Origin: Alitta virens
Taxonomy: Eukaryota; Annelida; Polychaeta; Phyllodocida; Nereididae
DNA: 64,000 bases
Direction of reading: 5' to 3'
Assembly: GCA_932294295.1 (NCBI GenBank)
Contig: OW028585.1
Location: forward strand, 20,095,912 to 20,159,911
This document shows, one piece after another, positions 28,401 to 35,756 of this stretch. The first letter of the stretch is position 1; every line of letters begins with the position of its first letter. The notes under the pieces are model-generated. The model was not told the origin of the DNA. It saw only the letters and a program-made list of their open reading frames with translations, and did not search any database. Position numbers and translations under genes: made by a program.

Positions 28401-29738
28401 GAATAAAATGCCAGAGATATATAAAGTGAATGAATATAATTTTGATAATGAATATTATTTCGGATGTTGTGTTTTGTGATGATTTGTAGTTCAAAAACAA
28501 AATAGTGTCGGGTATATTAGACAAGTTGTCAGGTTTATACTGTAATGAAAAGTCTTGGCCTGTAAAGATTTACTCTGTGTAGTTGCTATTGTTTAGTCAA
28601 ATCTAATTAATTTAATTGCAAAACTTTTTGCTGTCAACAGATGTAAAGAAGCGTATGGAGGTGCCAGGTGTGTCGAGGCCTTCACTGATTACACCCCAAA
28701 GAAAGGTGGAAGCGGTATGTTGCTGTCAATTACTCTTCAATTAGTAGTCGCTCGTATTGACTTGTCTGTTTTGATGAGTCCTTTTTCCAAGGTCATTGTC
28801 TTGTACGTGTCACCAATAATTTGCGTTATTTGAAGTACATATCCCATTTCAAGTAAGGAACACTGAGGATTGTCTACAGACCATTTTCTTTACTCTTAAT
28901 CACTATATTGCAAGTGGAGTTGAGGACTGCCGATAGATCATACTCCCTTCAGAATGTTCGCTTTTTAGTAGTGGTAGGTTTTTGCTAATATCTCTGGCTT
29001 GTTACCTCGATTACAGATGTTGTACTGGTTGCCGTCCCCCTGGTGGTGTGTTTCCTAATCGTTCTTCTTATTCTCGGAGTGTGTTACTTCCGCCGAAGAA
29101 ACAAGTAAGTTTTTTTCATAGATAATTGCATAAAAACCTATTCCTTTAGCTTGTGACACAAAGTGAGGTCATAGATTCGAATTCCACTTTACAAAAAATA
29201 ATGCATGACCTAGAAAGAGGCACATTTGTCCAAGAAGACGGCAGTTATTTAATATCGTTAATACCATATATGGTCATTACTTGCAGTGGTCAGTTCAAAC
29301 ACAAGCGAATGACGGAACCGGGCAACGTTGAAATAAATAATCCCATTTATATGCGAGATTATGAAGATGACGAAGGGGCTGATATCGCTGATGGATTTTC
29401 GTTCGACCCTGATAAAGTAAGTGTTGTCACCAGTACTCAATGAATTTAACCACTCACAATTTGTTTGTGTCCTATTCATGACACTACAAAAGCAGCTGTA
29501 TCACCTACAATTCATTGCAGAACCCATAACAACTTTGTGTTCACATTTTAAATTTTGCGCTCTTGTTTCATTTCAGCCTACCAATTTCACGAACCCAATG
29601 TACGACACATTATACAACGAAAATACGTTACAGTCGCCGGACAACGAAAAGAATCCGTTAGTACATGACGACAAGGATGCAGCAAACTTTTATGGCGACG
29701 AAGAAAGACAGCCTTTAGGACATTCATCGCGAGCGTAG
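1..29738 (+). CDS. LRP1: LRP1 orthologue (low-density lipoprotein receptor-related protein 1), 3' half, 41 complete exons
   Basis: Giant type I membrane receptor of the LDL-receptor family. In vertebrates LRP1 binds and internalises lipoprotein remnants, protease-inhibitor complexes and matrix proteins, and also signals. I joined exons from 204 to 29738 by reading frame and splice sites; every junction phase agrees and the total is 5,834 nt, or 1,943 codons plus stop after a split codon. Identification as LRP1, rather than LRP2 or LRP4, rests on module order (11 LDLa modules between the last two propellers), a furin-type site inside the last propeller, and a tail holding NPIY then [12 protein letters not shown], closely matching the vertebrate LRP1 tail. 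The start codon and more than half of the protein lie upstream of the window. Introns run from about 90 to 1,900 bp, AT-rich, many carrying MITEs. Exon coordinates are in the block entries below. Confidence 0.93.
632..761. mobile_element. Foldback MITE-like element
   Basis: Arms at 632-660 and 735-761 are inverted copies (ATCTCTGTG with CCACAGACC against GGTCTGTGG with CACAGAGAT), about 23 of 28 matching. A second hairpin is nested inside: TTGTCACACT at 706-715 and AGTGTGACAA at 723-732. No clear target duplication. It lies in the LRP1 intron 321-851. Confidence 0.5.
1390..1720 (+). repeat. Dispersed repeat family, copy 1
   Basis: About 330 bp of intron DNA matching 10864-11205 at roughly 80 percent or better: both contain TAGTGGATTTTCACGGA, an AGGTGGCTA core, AGAATACTGCAATTCTAT, TATTTGACATCTTATCAT and an ATGAGTAA segment leading to GACTCTATT. 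No terminal inverted repeats seen. Probably a fragment of a transposon; the 3' part keeps traces of coding sequence in the second copy. Confidence 0.65.
1885..2203. mobile_element. DNA-transposon-derived MITE with 8-bp target duplication
   Basis: Perfect inverted repeats of 20 bp (GTGCAGTATAGCGGACCC core) at 1891-1910 and 2178-2197, extended imperfectly to the ends. Identical 8-bp direct repeats AATTCCTT flank it at 1877-1884 and 2204-2211. Eight-base duplications are typical of hAT, P and Merlin families; which one is undecided. It has no coding capacity. Confidence 0.8.
2671..3515 (+). CDS. LRP1: LRP1 block: two EGF modules before the propeller
   Basis: Exons 2671-2796 and 3384-3515 each encode one EGF module opening with DIDEC, the calcium-binding EGF signature. 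The second has [12 protein letters not shown] followed by ADGYQLG, closely resembling the equivalent vertebrate LRP1 EGF (CINTHGSYKC). Both exons are phase 1 at each end, the usual arrangement for shuffled EGF modules. The 587-bp intron between them (2797-3383) shows nothing identifiable. Confidence 0.9.
3881..6744 (+). CDS. LRP1: LRP1 block: YWTD beta-propeller, EGF, and start of LDLa cluster IV
   Basis: Exons 3881-4086, 4611-4796, 5259-5391, 5736-5914 and 6469-6744. The first four encode propeller blades with YWTD-type signatures ([31 protein letters not shown]) and interblade motifs such as [11 protein letters not shown]. The fifth finishes the propeller ([14 protein letters not shown]), adds an EGF module ([10 protein letters not shown] to CACPEHHYL) and begins the first LDLa module of the next cluster. 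This matches the seventh propeller of vertebrate LRP1 nearly blade for blade. Propeller-EGF units in this family control ligand release at acidic pH. Introns: 4087-4610 unremarkable; 4797-5258 holds a MITE; 5392-5735 and 5915-6468 show nothing recognisable. Confidence 0.92.
4875..5232. mobile_element. hAT-like MITE carrying inverted AGGTGGC motifs
   Basis: Left end TAGAGCTTGGAATCGG and right end (reverse complement) TAGGGCTCGGTGAT form imperfect TIRs with ATTAATCGA-rich subterminal sequence. Flanking CCGAATTG and CTGAGTTG resemble a diverged 8-bp duplication. Inside are CCAGGTGGC (5095) and GCCACCTGG (5121) in opposed orientation. It occupies the LRP1 intron 4797-5258. Confidence 0.55.
6700..13869 (+). 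CDS. LRP1: LRP1 block: 11-module LDLa ligand-binding cluster IV
   Basis: Exons 7166-7220, 7314-7411, 7789-7960, 8485-8613, 9266-9385, 10194-10356, 10580-10773, 11833-11949, 13031-13144 and 13744-13869, preceded by the end of exon 6469-6744. I count 11 LDLa modules, the number in cluster IV of vertebrate LRP1, a major ligand-binding region. Most keep the SDE calcium-binding signature ([31 protein letters not shown]). The first is atypical, reading CPDGKDEPPNC. Exon 13031-13144 ends in a split cysteine codon (T, then GT across the intron). Introns hold a TATC microsatellite, several MITEs, a GA-rich simple repeat and a LINE-like tail, listed separately. Confidence 0.9.
7485..7736. mobile_element. 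TIR element beginning GGGCTGTTCCATTT
   Basis: GGGCTGTTCCATTTTAAAAA at 7485 and its near-perfect inverted copy ending GGAACAGCCC at 7736 give TIRs of about 26 bp. The interior is G-rich on + (poly-G run near 7507-7521). No clear target duplication. Intron 7412-7788 of LRP1. Confidence 0.65.
8052..8226 (+). repeat. Imperfect (CTAT)n microsatellite
   Basis: About 175 bp of CTAT/TATC tetranucleotide with CTAC, CTGT and CTGC variants in the LRP1 intron 7961-8484. It produces artefactual Tyr/Leu/Ser-rich open frames. Confidence 0.9.
10864..11358 (+). repeat. Dispersed repeat family, copy 2, with short open frame
   Basis: Second copy of the family at 1390-1720, in the LRP1 intron 10774-11832. Its 3' half is open for translation from ATG 11110 ([18 protein letters not shown], then SRWSYMEVL) to a stop at 11356-11358, while copy 1 is broken in the same stretch. 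The protein family is not recognised. Confidence 0.55.
11356..11539. mobile_element. Possible hAT-like MITE
   Basis: The right end, read inward on the minus strand (TAGGGCTGTACACCGG), resembles the ends of the TAGGGGTCTGTACCGG elements at 16019 and 21417. The interior has alternating CGATAC and GTATCG blocks. The left end is poorly matched. Confidence 0.3.
12150..12299 (+). mobile_element. LINE-like 3' tail
   Basis: AT-rich sequence with TGTATTAACT-type text, then AATAAAAAAAATCTAAATCTAA-like ends (12280-12300), typical of non-LTR retrotransposon 3' termini with a short terminal repeat (ATCTAA). No reverse transcriptase frame is present. In the LRP1 intron 11950-13030. Confidence 0.35.
12623..12924. 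mobile_element. hAT-like MITE, TAGGGTTGTCATCGAT ends
   Basis: TIR TAGGGTTGTCATCGATAT at 12623-12640 and, inverted, ending GACAACCCTA at 12924; 17 of 18 bases match. Flanks GTAGTTGT and CTAGTTGA are a possible diverged 8-bp duplication. The interior has ATATCG motifs shared with the other hAT-like elements here. Confidence 0.65.
13456..13559 (+). repeat. (GA)n/(GGGA)n purine microsatellite
   Basis: About 100 bp of GA dinucleotides passing into GGGAGA and GGGA tetranucleotides. All purine on +. In the LRP1 intron 13145-13743; the long open frames on both strands here are artefacts. Confidence 0.92.
13919..14476. mobile_element. TIR element, CTAAAGGGAATCTTCC ends
   Basis: CTAAAGGGAATCTTCC at 13919-13934 is perfectly inverted as GGAAGATTCCCTTTAG at 14461-14476. 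Flanks GTATTGTA and GTATTTTG could be a worn 8-bp duplication. 558 bp, no coding capacity, LRP1 intron 13870-14965. Confidence 0.65.
14966..15759 (+). CDS. LRP1: LRP1 block: EGF pair before the last propeller
   Basis: Exon 14966-15094 encodes an EGF-like module ([13 protein letters not shown] to CRCKKGF). Exon 15622-15759 encodes a DIDEC calcium-type EGF (CHQFGSC to CSCEPGFKR). Human LRP1 has an equivalent pair between cluster IV and the eighth propeller, the second again beginning DINEC. Both exons are phase 1-1. The intron between them contains a small inverted-repeat element at about 15211-15326. Confidence 0.88.
15211..15326. mobile_element. Short inverted-repeat element
   Basis: GGCTGACTTTATCTCC near 15217 and the inverted GAAGATAAAGTCAGC near 15305 form arms of about 16-20 bp around an 80-bp centre. 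Probably a small MITE. Confidence 0.45.
16019..16420. mobile_element. hAT-like MITE, TAGGGGTC family, copy 1
   Basis: Starts TAGGGGTCTGTACCGG and ends TATGGACCCCTA, with ATATATCGAT motifs near both ends. Flanked by AAATTAC at 16012-16018 and 16422-16428. TAGGG-type ends and 7-8-bp duplications fit the hAT superfamily. It matches 21417-21776 closely in its outer parts but not its centre. LRP1 intron 15760-16558. Confidence 0.7.
16559..21260 (+). CDS. LRP1: LRP1 block: last YWTD propeller with furin-type cleavage site
   Basis: Exons 16559-16671, 17381-17569, 18034-18218, 18915-19153, 20457-20579 and 21086-21260. Blades carry LYWTDAG, VFWSDSG and LYWADAR signatures and [14 protein letters not shown] motifs. 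Exon 17381-17569 encodes SNRVKR followed by [13 protein letters not shown] is at 17510-17521. In vertebrate LRP1 a furin site (RHRR, also preceded by SN) sits in the same place and cuts the precursor into a 515-kDa ligand-binding chain and an 85-kDa membrane chain. The site fits the R-X-K/R-R consensus, so the same processing is inferred. The last exon leaves the propeller and begins the EGF stalk. Introns contain two related hAT-like MITEs and a 748-bp TIR element. Confidence 0.9.
19396..20143. mobile_element. 748-bp TIR element, CAGTGTTC ends
   Basis: CAGTGTTCGCATTAG at the left and the inverted GAACACTG at the right, flanked by CTAATG at 19390-19395 and 20144-20149. CAG-type ends suggest a hAT relative. 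The interior has GC-rich CGCTCGCCC motifs and repeated GGACCAGTA/TACTGGTCC palindromic motifs. LRP1 intron 19154-20456. Confidence 0.6.
21086..28714 (+). CDS. LRP1: LRP1 block: membrane-proximal EGF-rich stalk
   Basis: Exons 21086-21260 (end), 22164-22307, 22714-22818, 22995-23099, 23581-23723, 24726-24929, 25537-25656, 26906-27019, 27351-27486, 28205-28333 and 28641-28714. I count ten or eleven EGF-like modules, many of laminin/delta type ([40 protein letters not shown]). Human LRP1 has about seven here, so the stalk is longer. Exon 24726-24929 is odd: after a normal CSGHGRC module it continues with a cysteine-bearing stretch ([11 protein letters not shown]) that is not a standard EGF. Several junctions are phase 2, unlike the phase 1-1 modules upstream, so module boundaries fall inside exons. 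The stalk ends with a short non-cysteine linker ([11 protein letters not shown]) before the membrane. Confidence 0.87.
21417..21776. mobile_element. hAT-like MITE, TAGGGGTC family, copy 2
   Basis: Same ends as 16019-16420. Flanked by TGCTTAG at 21410-21416 and 21780-21786. The centre differs from copy 1: it contains CCCTAGTGGCAGC and GCGCCACCTGGTGAA. LRP1 intron 21261-22163. Confidence 0.7.
24628..24705 (+). repeat. 21-bp tandem repeat before an LRP1 acceptor
   Basis: About four copies of a unit like TTTGTCGATGTTCATTTCAA, ending some 20 bp before the acceptor of exon 24726-24929, so the repeat supplies part of its pyrimidine-rich tract. Confidence 0.75.
25697..25905 (+). repeat. Minisatellite-like GTCAGGGAATTTTGATTTAG repeats
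   Basis: Degenerate units of about 35-40 bp built from GGTCATGGAAAAGTCA and GGGAATTTTGATTTAGGTC. Similar single units recur at about 26104-26150 and 26438-26520, suggesting a transposon with internal repeats spread across the LRP1 intron 25657-26905. Confidence 0.65.
27227..27332 (+). repeat. Degenerate CTAC/CTAT tetranucleotide repeat
   Basis: Imperfect CTAC, CTAT and CTGT tetranucleotides close to the acceptor of LRP1 exon 27351-27486; the repeat provides much of the polypyrimidine context. Confidence 0.8.
27828..27975. mobile_element. SINE-body fragment
   Basis: Contains AGCTATCGGAGTCAGACGTAATGA, truncated; the same text in diverged form (GCTATCAGAGTCAGATGTAA) occurs at 35760 in the SINE-like element there, so both belong to one family. 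LRP1 intron 27487-28204. Confidence 0.45.
29017..29104 (+). CDS. LRP1: LRP1 transmembrane exon
   Basis: This 88-nt exon encodes [18 protein letters not shown] continuing through ILGVCYF, a hydrophobic run of about 25 residues, followed by RRRNK. The basic run right after the helix is the stop-transfer and cytoplasmic-side signal expected of a type I membrane protein. Confidence 0.93.
29287..29738 (+). CDS. LRP1: LRP1 cytoplasmic tail with two NPxY motifs, and stop
   Basis: Exons 29287-29416 and 29577-29738 encode a tail of about 100 residues. The membrane-proximal NPIY (after VEIN) matches vertebrate NPTY. The distal [13 protein letters not shown] matches PTNFTNPVYATLY and contains an overlapping YxxL endocytosis motif (YDTL). 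In vertebrates these sites bind PTB-domain adaptors such as Dab1, Shc and SNX17, and the YxxL drives rapid internalisation. The segment FDPDK is also conserved. Residues after the distal motif, rich in Asp, Glu and Asn, are not conserved with vertebrates. TAG is at 29736-29738. Confidence 0.95.
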
Positions 29739-32700
29739 TGAAAAGACCTTGATATGACCTGAATTTCATGACCTGGGAAGGTCATGTTGATCATGTGATC
29801 GGACATTAGCATAATTGTGACTGAATGATCTTCAGGGTCTGTCTTGTTGCCAAATAGTTATGAATGATTTGCCACAAGGAGGACATTTGTAGACAATTGA
29901 GACTGAAAAATTCATGAAATTAGGTCATTATAAATCATTAAAAATGGGTCAGTTAGGTCAAAGGTCGTTGGAAGGTCATATTAAGCTGAATTGGCCAATC
30001 AGGGTGCTAGAATCACTGCAGACTCCTTTCTTTGCTCATTTGAATAAAAAGTAGGTCAGGAGAGGTCAGATACTGTCCATTAATTGGGCCAGAGGTCATG
30101 GTTTGCTAGAACAATCAGTATGATGAATTATGTCAATATAATCATTTACTTCATTGTTTATTACGTCCTAACTGATATTCATGATTCCAAATAATGTCAA
30201 AAATATAATTTGTGAGATGCTGAATTGATTTTGAGACAATGTTGTCCCAATGTTCTCTCAACAGCTAGTACTTTGTCACCAACGATCCCGAGACTGAATT
30301 TTATGTCGCTAATCTATGTTTATATATTTTTATACATTTAAATCATAATAGCATCATTTTAAGATGTCATACCTTATAAGGTTTGCTCCACCTTGGAACG
30401 TTTTAGCACTTTATTATTGTGCTTTATCTCCCTTCATGTGATTTTGTAGTTTATGAAAACCTGATTGTGACAATGCAAGATTCAAAGATGTAATGAATTT
30501 AAATCGCGAGATGTACATAGACTCGCCACAGATTTTTCGTACTTTGATATATTTTTGAAGACGTGTTATATGATTTTTATGAAGCCATCTTTATATTGCT
30601 GATGAGTGTTAGAGTGTTAGATGTGTCATGTGCGGAGGTCTGTTAATTTCAATTAATGATGCGAACCCCCCCCCCCCCCCCCCTTTCCTAGCTCGTTCAA
30701 TTTCAAATTATTTTGATGAACCTTTTACCTAAATGGTGAACGAATGCTGTGATAGGCAAATGTGTATTTCCTCTTGAATGTGGTCAATGCCCGTCAGTAT
30801 TGTTTCATATATATTAAGTCCTTTATATATGTATGATATATATATACGTATGTTCTTTGTAGGTGTATGACCTTAATGTATGCAACTGTAATGTAAATTT
30901 GTAATGCTGTATTGAACAATCATAAGTGTATAGACAATGCGATATTTCATTTGCCACTAGTTTTTGCAGTCCATAAATGCTTTGATTAGTCTAGTATAAA
31001 CAAGCAGTTCAATCTGCACAATTGGAAAAAGCCTTGCCGCAGTGTTCAACATTTTCAGACAATTTTCATCAGCTCAGATTTTAGATCTTGTTATTCGAAC
31101 TGTCTTCCAATGTAAGGTGATTACAGGTATCGCACATAAAAAAATTTTCTCTCTCATTTTAAAACTTTTTTTTAGAGATAGAGAGAAGTCTTCCTAAAGA
31201 ATCTGAATTTATCTTGCAAATTTACATGCCCACATTTTATTTTATCTCTTTCTTGTAATCTCAAATTAGCTCATGTAAAAGGTTTATCTAGTCGCTACGT
31301 TTTACCATCATATATTTTTAATAAAATTCTACACGGAATGCCATCACTTCTTTTGGAATGTGCATGTGTCTCCGAAATTCCTGCACACTAAATTTCTGCA
31401 ATAACATGACGAATAGCAAGAAAATTTCATTTGTTTTATTCAGGCACGAGATATAACGGAATCATTTTAAGAAAATGCAAATACACTACTAATTTATGCT
31501 AATACTTAGCGGACTGACACTGCACAAATTTTTAATATATATATGTTTTCAAGGAATTTTCTGGGTGTTAAGTGATGATTTTTATAGATTTAATTCAGAA
31601 ACGTTTTATCTCAACTTATTCTTTCCTATACAACGATTTCTGTCCTGAACCAACATTACGATACTGAAAAAGCCAACATGTGTAAATGTTTCTTTTCATG
31701 CATTACAGACTCATACAACTATGTCTTTGAAATAATGGTTGTGCAGAATGAAATGAATGTTAGATTTTTTTTGTAAATTTATCCCACATAAACAACTGCT
31801 GATGTATAGGCTGGTAGATTTTGATTTTTGTTTGTTTTGTGTATAAAGATTTCTCACTTTTGTACGTTTCTTTTCGCCTAGTAATCTCAGTCTAGTGACT
31901 TTAGCTGTTTTTCGTTTGCCGTGCCACGCAATCAAATGATTAATGTACATACAAACGAGCTTCGCAAGTCTTTTATGATGTTTTGTTTATTTGGTCTCGA
32001 TTTGTGTAAAGCTATATTGGTATGTGTAGGTGTAATAAGACGTATTAATGTGCTCATATTCTGTCTCATAGGAGCGAGTCGGAATACACTAGGCATTGTG
32101 TGTGCGTAAAAACGGGTTATTAAATCTTTTGTTCTCTTATATATACATTAATATAGCATTATGTCGTGAGCCATACATATTCCCACCACGTGAACTTAGA
32201 TACATAGCCTACAGCAGAAAGTGACATCGCGATTGATAAATTTCAGAATAACTTTTTAGCGTTCACAATATATGCTATTTATTGTTGGTACGAAATGTGG
32301 ACCATAATGTAAACGTAAAATCGTAAGAGACTTGCATAGCTGAAACGAGATCATGGACTTATTTTGAACATCGGGTTTGATATCTTGATGTCAAGACTTA
32401 TATTTTTAATTTTTTGTGATGTTTCGATTATATTCTGTTCAAGCAATCAATGAATGGGTTTGTTAGGTACGAGATTTTTGTATAAAAAGGATTTTGTATT
32501 AAAGGAAAAGCCAAAAAAAAAAGTGATAAGACTGGAATTGTCCAACTTCAGTATTTTATGTGTCAATTCATCTTAGACCTTCATCAAAATTCACGAAAAT
32601 GGCAATATTAGAATGTTGCCTATAATGTAAATGCCTAGTACACAACAAGCATTCTGCTTGTGAATTGCATTATGTATATGTCTGACAGACTGGCTGTCAA

Positions 32701-33300
32701 TGTCTTAGTGAGTTAGATAGTAATGAAAAAGTATTTCACCTTCTCGTCAAATGTTTGTCAAAATTTTACATTGAAATTATTATTCATTTTGTGGCATTTT
32801 AAATTAAATTTTTCTATTGCTTTTATTATCGTAAAATATGTAGGTTATACTCTACTTTTATTTCATTAAGGAAGCATTTATTCCTTCCCTAGTATCTTTC
32901 AACTTATGTGCTGTCTTGATTTCTGTACTTCGTAAGATGTATATAGATTGTAAATGACAACATGTCCAGCGTATAGCCACAATGTATCAAAGTGATATTT
33001 TGACAAAAGATTATTAATTTAAGACTAGCTTAAAAATGTAAGTGGGTATGTGTACATGTAAAATGTATATTACATGGAAATAATGTGCTTGTATAAACAG
33101 AATATAAAGACTATTATGTATATATATTGGATATATTTTTTGTTTGTTGTAATTTTAATGCATTTCAATACAAGTTTACATGATGAACGTACTCTGATGA
33201 CTTGTACAAGAAAATTACTAAATAAACCCCTGGCAGGCCAAACTAGAGTCTTTCTCAACTCCTGGAAGTATTTGGCCTAGAATATTGGGTTAACCATACT
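29739..33300 (+). other. Probable long 3' UTR and downstream flank of LRP1
   Basis: No coding exon is evident in these 3.5 kb. The DNA is AT-rich with possible poly(A) signals at about 31319 (AATAAA), 32497 (ATTAAA followed by an A-run) and 33219 (AATAAA); I cannot tell which is used. Exact Pumilio-type sites (TGTANATA) occur at 30512, 31944, 32938 and 33117. A poly-C run lies near 30667-30684. Short ORFs here show no family resemblance. Confidence 0.45.
29755..30098 (+). promoter_or_regulatory. Cluster of nuclear-receptor half-sites (AGGTCA)
   Basis: Within 344 bp just after the LRP1 stop codon AGGTCA occurs at 29779, 29922, 29955, 29973, 30053, 30063 and 30093, and its reverse complement TGACCT at 29755 and 29769. 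Several are spaced as known response elements: an everted repeat with 4-bp spacing (29769-29784), DR3 (GGGTCA, GTT, AGGTCA at 29946-29960), DR1 (AGGTCA, A, AGGTCG at 29955-29967) and a perfect DR4 (30053-30068). Function is inferred from motif spacing only; a decayed repeat is the main alternative. Confidence 0.4.
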
Positions 33301-33339
33301 GGGTTATGAGCTCATACCAGTGCCATCAATGTAATTATT

Positions 33340-34035
33340 TTCACGCAGCGCCAATTCTTACGTTGCTTGGAGGAGACGTTTCCGCGTAATGCTTCCGGTT
33401 TGCCATTTTCCGAGCGGCAAATTCGAACTTACATGTTAATCCAATGAGGCCGGTTCGGGTATAAGTTCAAGCGTGTATATAGCATACTTATACACGTCGT
33501 AGCGCCCTGCAACCTTGTCCGTCTGTAGTGTACTGCCTTTGGAGTGTTTTCCACTCATGTTTTGTTTTATGTGTTCGATAAATTTCTTGCAATCGTTGTT
33601 TGTTGCCTCCGCGAGGCCCTCGGCTGTTTCCGGTCACAAGATGGCGAACTACGACGGAAATGACCGAAGTGCGTTGTACAGCTTCGTGCATGTTCGGGCG
33701 AAAGGCCCCAGGCGGGGAATTCTTGCGGTGTCGTCCGTACCATTTGACAGCTGACAGTGACATTATCAAAGCGAACGTTCCTAACCACGACGACCGGAGC
33801 GCATAACTTCGTCAAAAGTTGATCAAATTTCTCAAAGTATACATTAAATAAAAGCCAGAAAGTCATAGAATACCTTTCTGAACAAATACGGTATCCACTC
33901 CCTCTGAAAATGGCAAAATTCACCTTCAAAACGTAGCTAAGATCGTCGTGATTATCAGTGACAACCGCCATTTTGATTACTTTGTGTTATGCGCTGTCAT
34001 TGGTCGAAATGAGTAGTCCCAAAATATAACAGCCA
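33340..34035. promoter_or_regulatory. CpG-rich promoter-like patch with opposed ATGGCG starts
   Basis: CpG content rises clearly above its surroundings. Two ATGGCG contexts face opposite ways: CAAGATGGCGAAC on + at 33637-33649, and on the minus strand AAAATGGCGG with its ATG at 33971. Both resemble YY1-type promoter motifs. CCAAT boxes in both orientations lie at about 33997-34038. The minus-strand ATG opens 16 codons (MAVVTDNHDDLSYVLK) ending at a GTGAAT donor-like site. No downstream exon was found for either strand, so this may be the 5' end of an unseen gene, a distant promoter for the kinase gene at 42 kb, or a relic. Confidence 0.3.
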
Positions 34036-34179
34036 ATCAGTGATTAGCTTGCTTGGAGCAGTATCAAAAACATACTGTGCGCCATTTGCACATTTATGGG
34101 CTCTAGTTGCATATTGCCAAGTACCATTATTACACCCAAGTGGAGTGAGACGGTGGTTGAAGGAAAATCTGCCTAACTA

Positions 34180-34262
34180 CTTCATGCCATGGCGGGATTT
34201 GAACCTGCTACCTATGAGCCTATGAGTCGGCAATCAAGAGCTTTACCACTTAACCGTGATAT
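34180..34262 (-). mobile_element. tRNA-derived SINE head
   Basis: On the minus strand GGTTAAGTGGTAAAGCTC (box A-like) is followed some 40 bp later by GGTTCAAATCCCGCC (box B). A tRNA-like RNA polymerase III promoter with no tRNA fold that I can complete. Confidence 0.5.
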
Positions 34263-34359
34263 CCAGTTTATCAAAAGGTCCTCCTTCATGGCCTGTGAAT
34301 GTCATCCAAAAAATATGCATTAAATTTTATGAAAGCGTATTTGCTTATTGGCTGTTTCG

Positions 34360-34450
34360 CTTATAGAGCTGATGGCCTAATGGTTAGGGCTAAAGGTCAT
34401 TGATTCGACTTCTGAGTTCACTCTAGGAGCTGTCGCTCATCCTGGAAGTG
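34360..34450 (+). mobile_element. tRNA-derived SINE head, degenerate
   Basis: TGGCCTAATGGTTAGGGC (box A-like) followed by GATTCGACTTC (box B-like). Diverged copy; no 3' tail defined. Confidence 0.4.
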
Positions 34451-35756
34451 CTTGCATTAGACTTAAATTGGAAATGTCTTGTAATCTTGTGTCTGCTGGT
34501 GCAAGTAAAATCTCCACCAGTAGTGTTCACAAGTGTTGTCCTGCATTGCTCCCTCTCATGATTATTCAAAATATTCTCCATCGGTTTTGTCTGGTGTCCC
34601 CACTGTCCATGGATACTGTTGTTGATGGCGGGCCTCTCAGCGTTTGCGTTCCAGTTTTTGTCTGCTGCGAAACCCCCGGGGTATGTGTGTTGCGGACATT
34701 ATGGTAGAGGGGGGTGATAATACATAGAAAAAAAATAATTTCAGAATTTCATATGGAAACCACCCACGTTTTGTTAAGGCTGAAATACCATTTCCAAAAA
34801 GGTATAACATATGCCTGTATCTTTATTTTTTATCCCTCCCAAGACGGATTGAATGTTCAGTCAAATTGAAGGAATTTTTAGCATTTGTGCGAAGTCGCGG
34901 TATGCACATTACTGTATTCAGTGAAAAATAAGCTTCACTTTGAATACCAACACTGCTGTATTTAATCTTTTGTTCACATTATAATAACTCAATTTTGTGT
35001 ATATCGCTCTCTTTATTCCGTCCTAAAATTATTCAGTCACTTAATTTTCAAATGTTTCAAGTGCATTCTCAGGCTTTTTTGAAAGCTACCCCCCTCCCCC
35101 CCCCCCCATCATCTAGTTTAGTTCTTAAAACCCTTAACTTGAAATAATAGTTTGACAGTGGGCCTGAGCATTTAGGACGAAATCTCCACACAATAGCCAA
35201 GAATTTTAAACTTCGAATTTAATCTCTATACAAGCATTGCTTATCAATAAGGGCATTGGTTATTGTTATGGGCACATATCTATTGAGTCAATTGTCATTT
35301 TACTTGCTGGTCAAAGATTAGTTATGTTGCATAGAAGTCTGTTTAAATTCTTATGCTACACGTATTTTATAAAATTGTCAGATAAGAGTACTAGCCCTGA
35401 TGCTTGTCTTCAATATAGGCCATGTCCACTCACACTTCTTGTCGCACACACAAGTTTACCTATTATAACATTATAACCATATTATTTCTGATGAATTCTC
35501 ACACTTCTTCTATACTGGTCCATGAAATGCCCTTTTTAGTTTTTGCCATTACACTTAAAGCTTTACTAGGGTAGGGAACACTCTTTCACAACCAAAACAG
35601 ATTTTGTACATCTTTGCAAAACACTACAGGGTAATTTTAATATTTATACAGAGTAATTTTTAATATTTATATTTGCTGGCAATTTTGTGAGTTATGCTGG
35701 AAGGTCATTTAAGTATTACATCAATGCTACTGGTCAGAAGCTTAGTGGGCTTACAT

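Noticed and set aside
33641..33754. + frame beginning MANYDGNDRS as the missing first exon of the kinase (ethanolamine kinase 1 starts MANY)
   Set aside because: No donor of the phase needed to join the exon at about 41993, and nothing beyond four residues matches.
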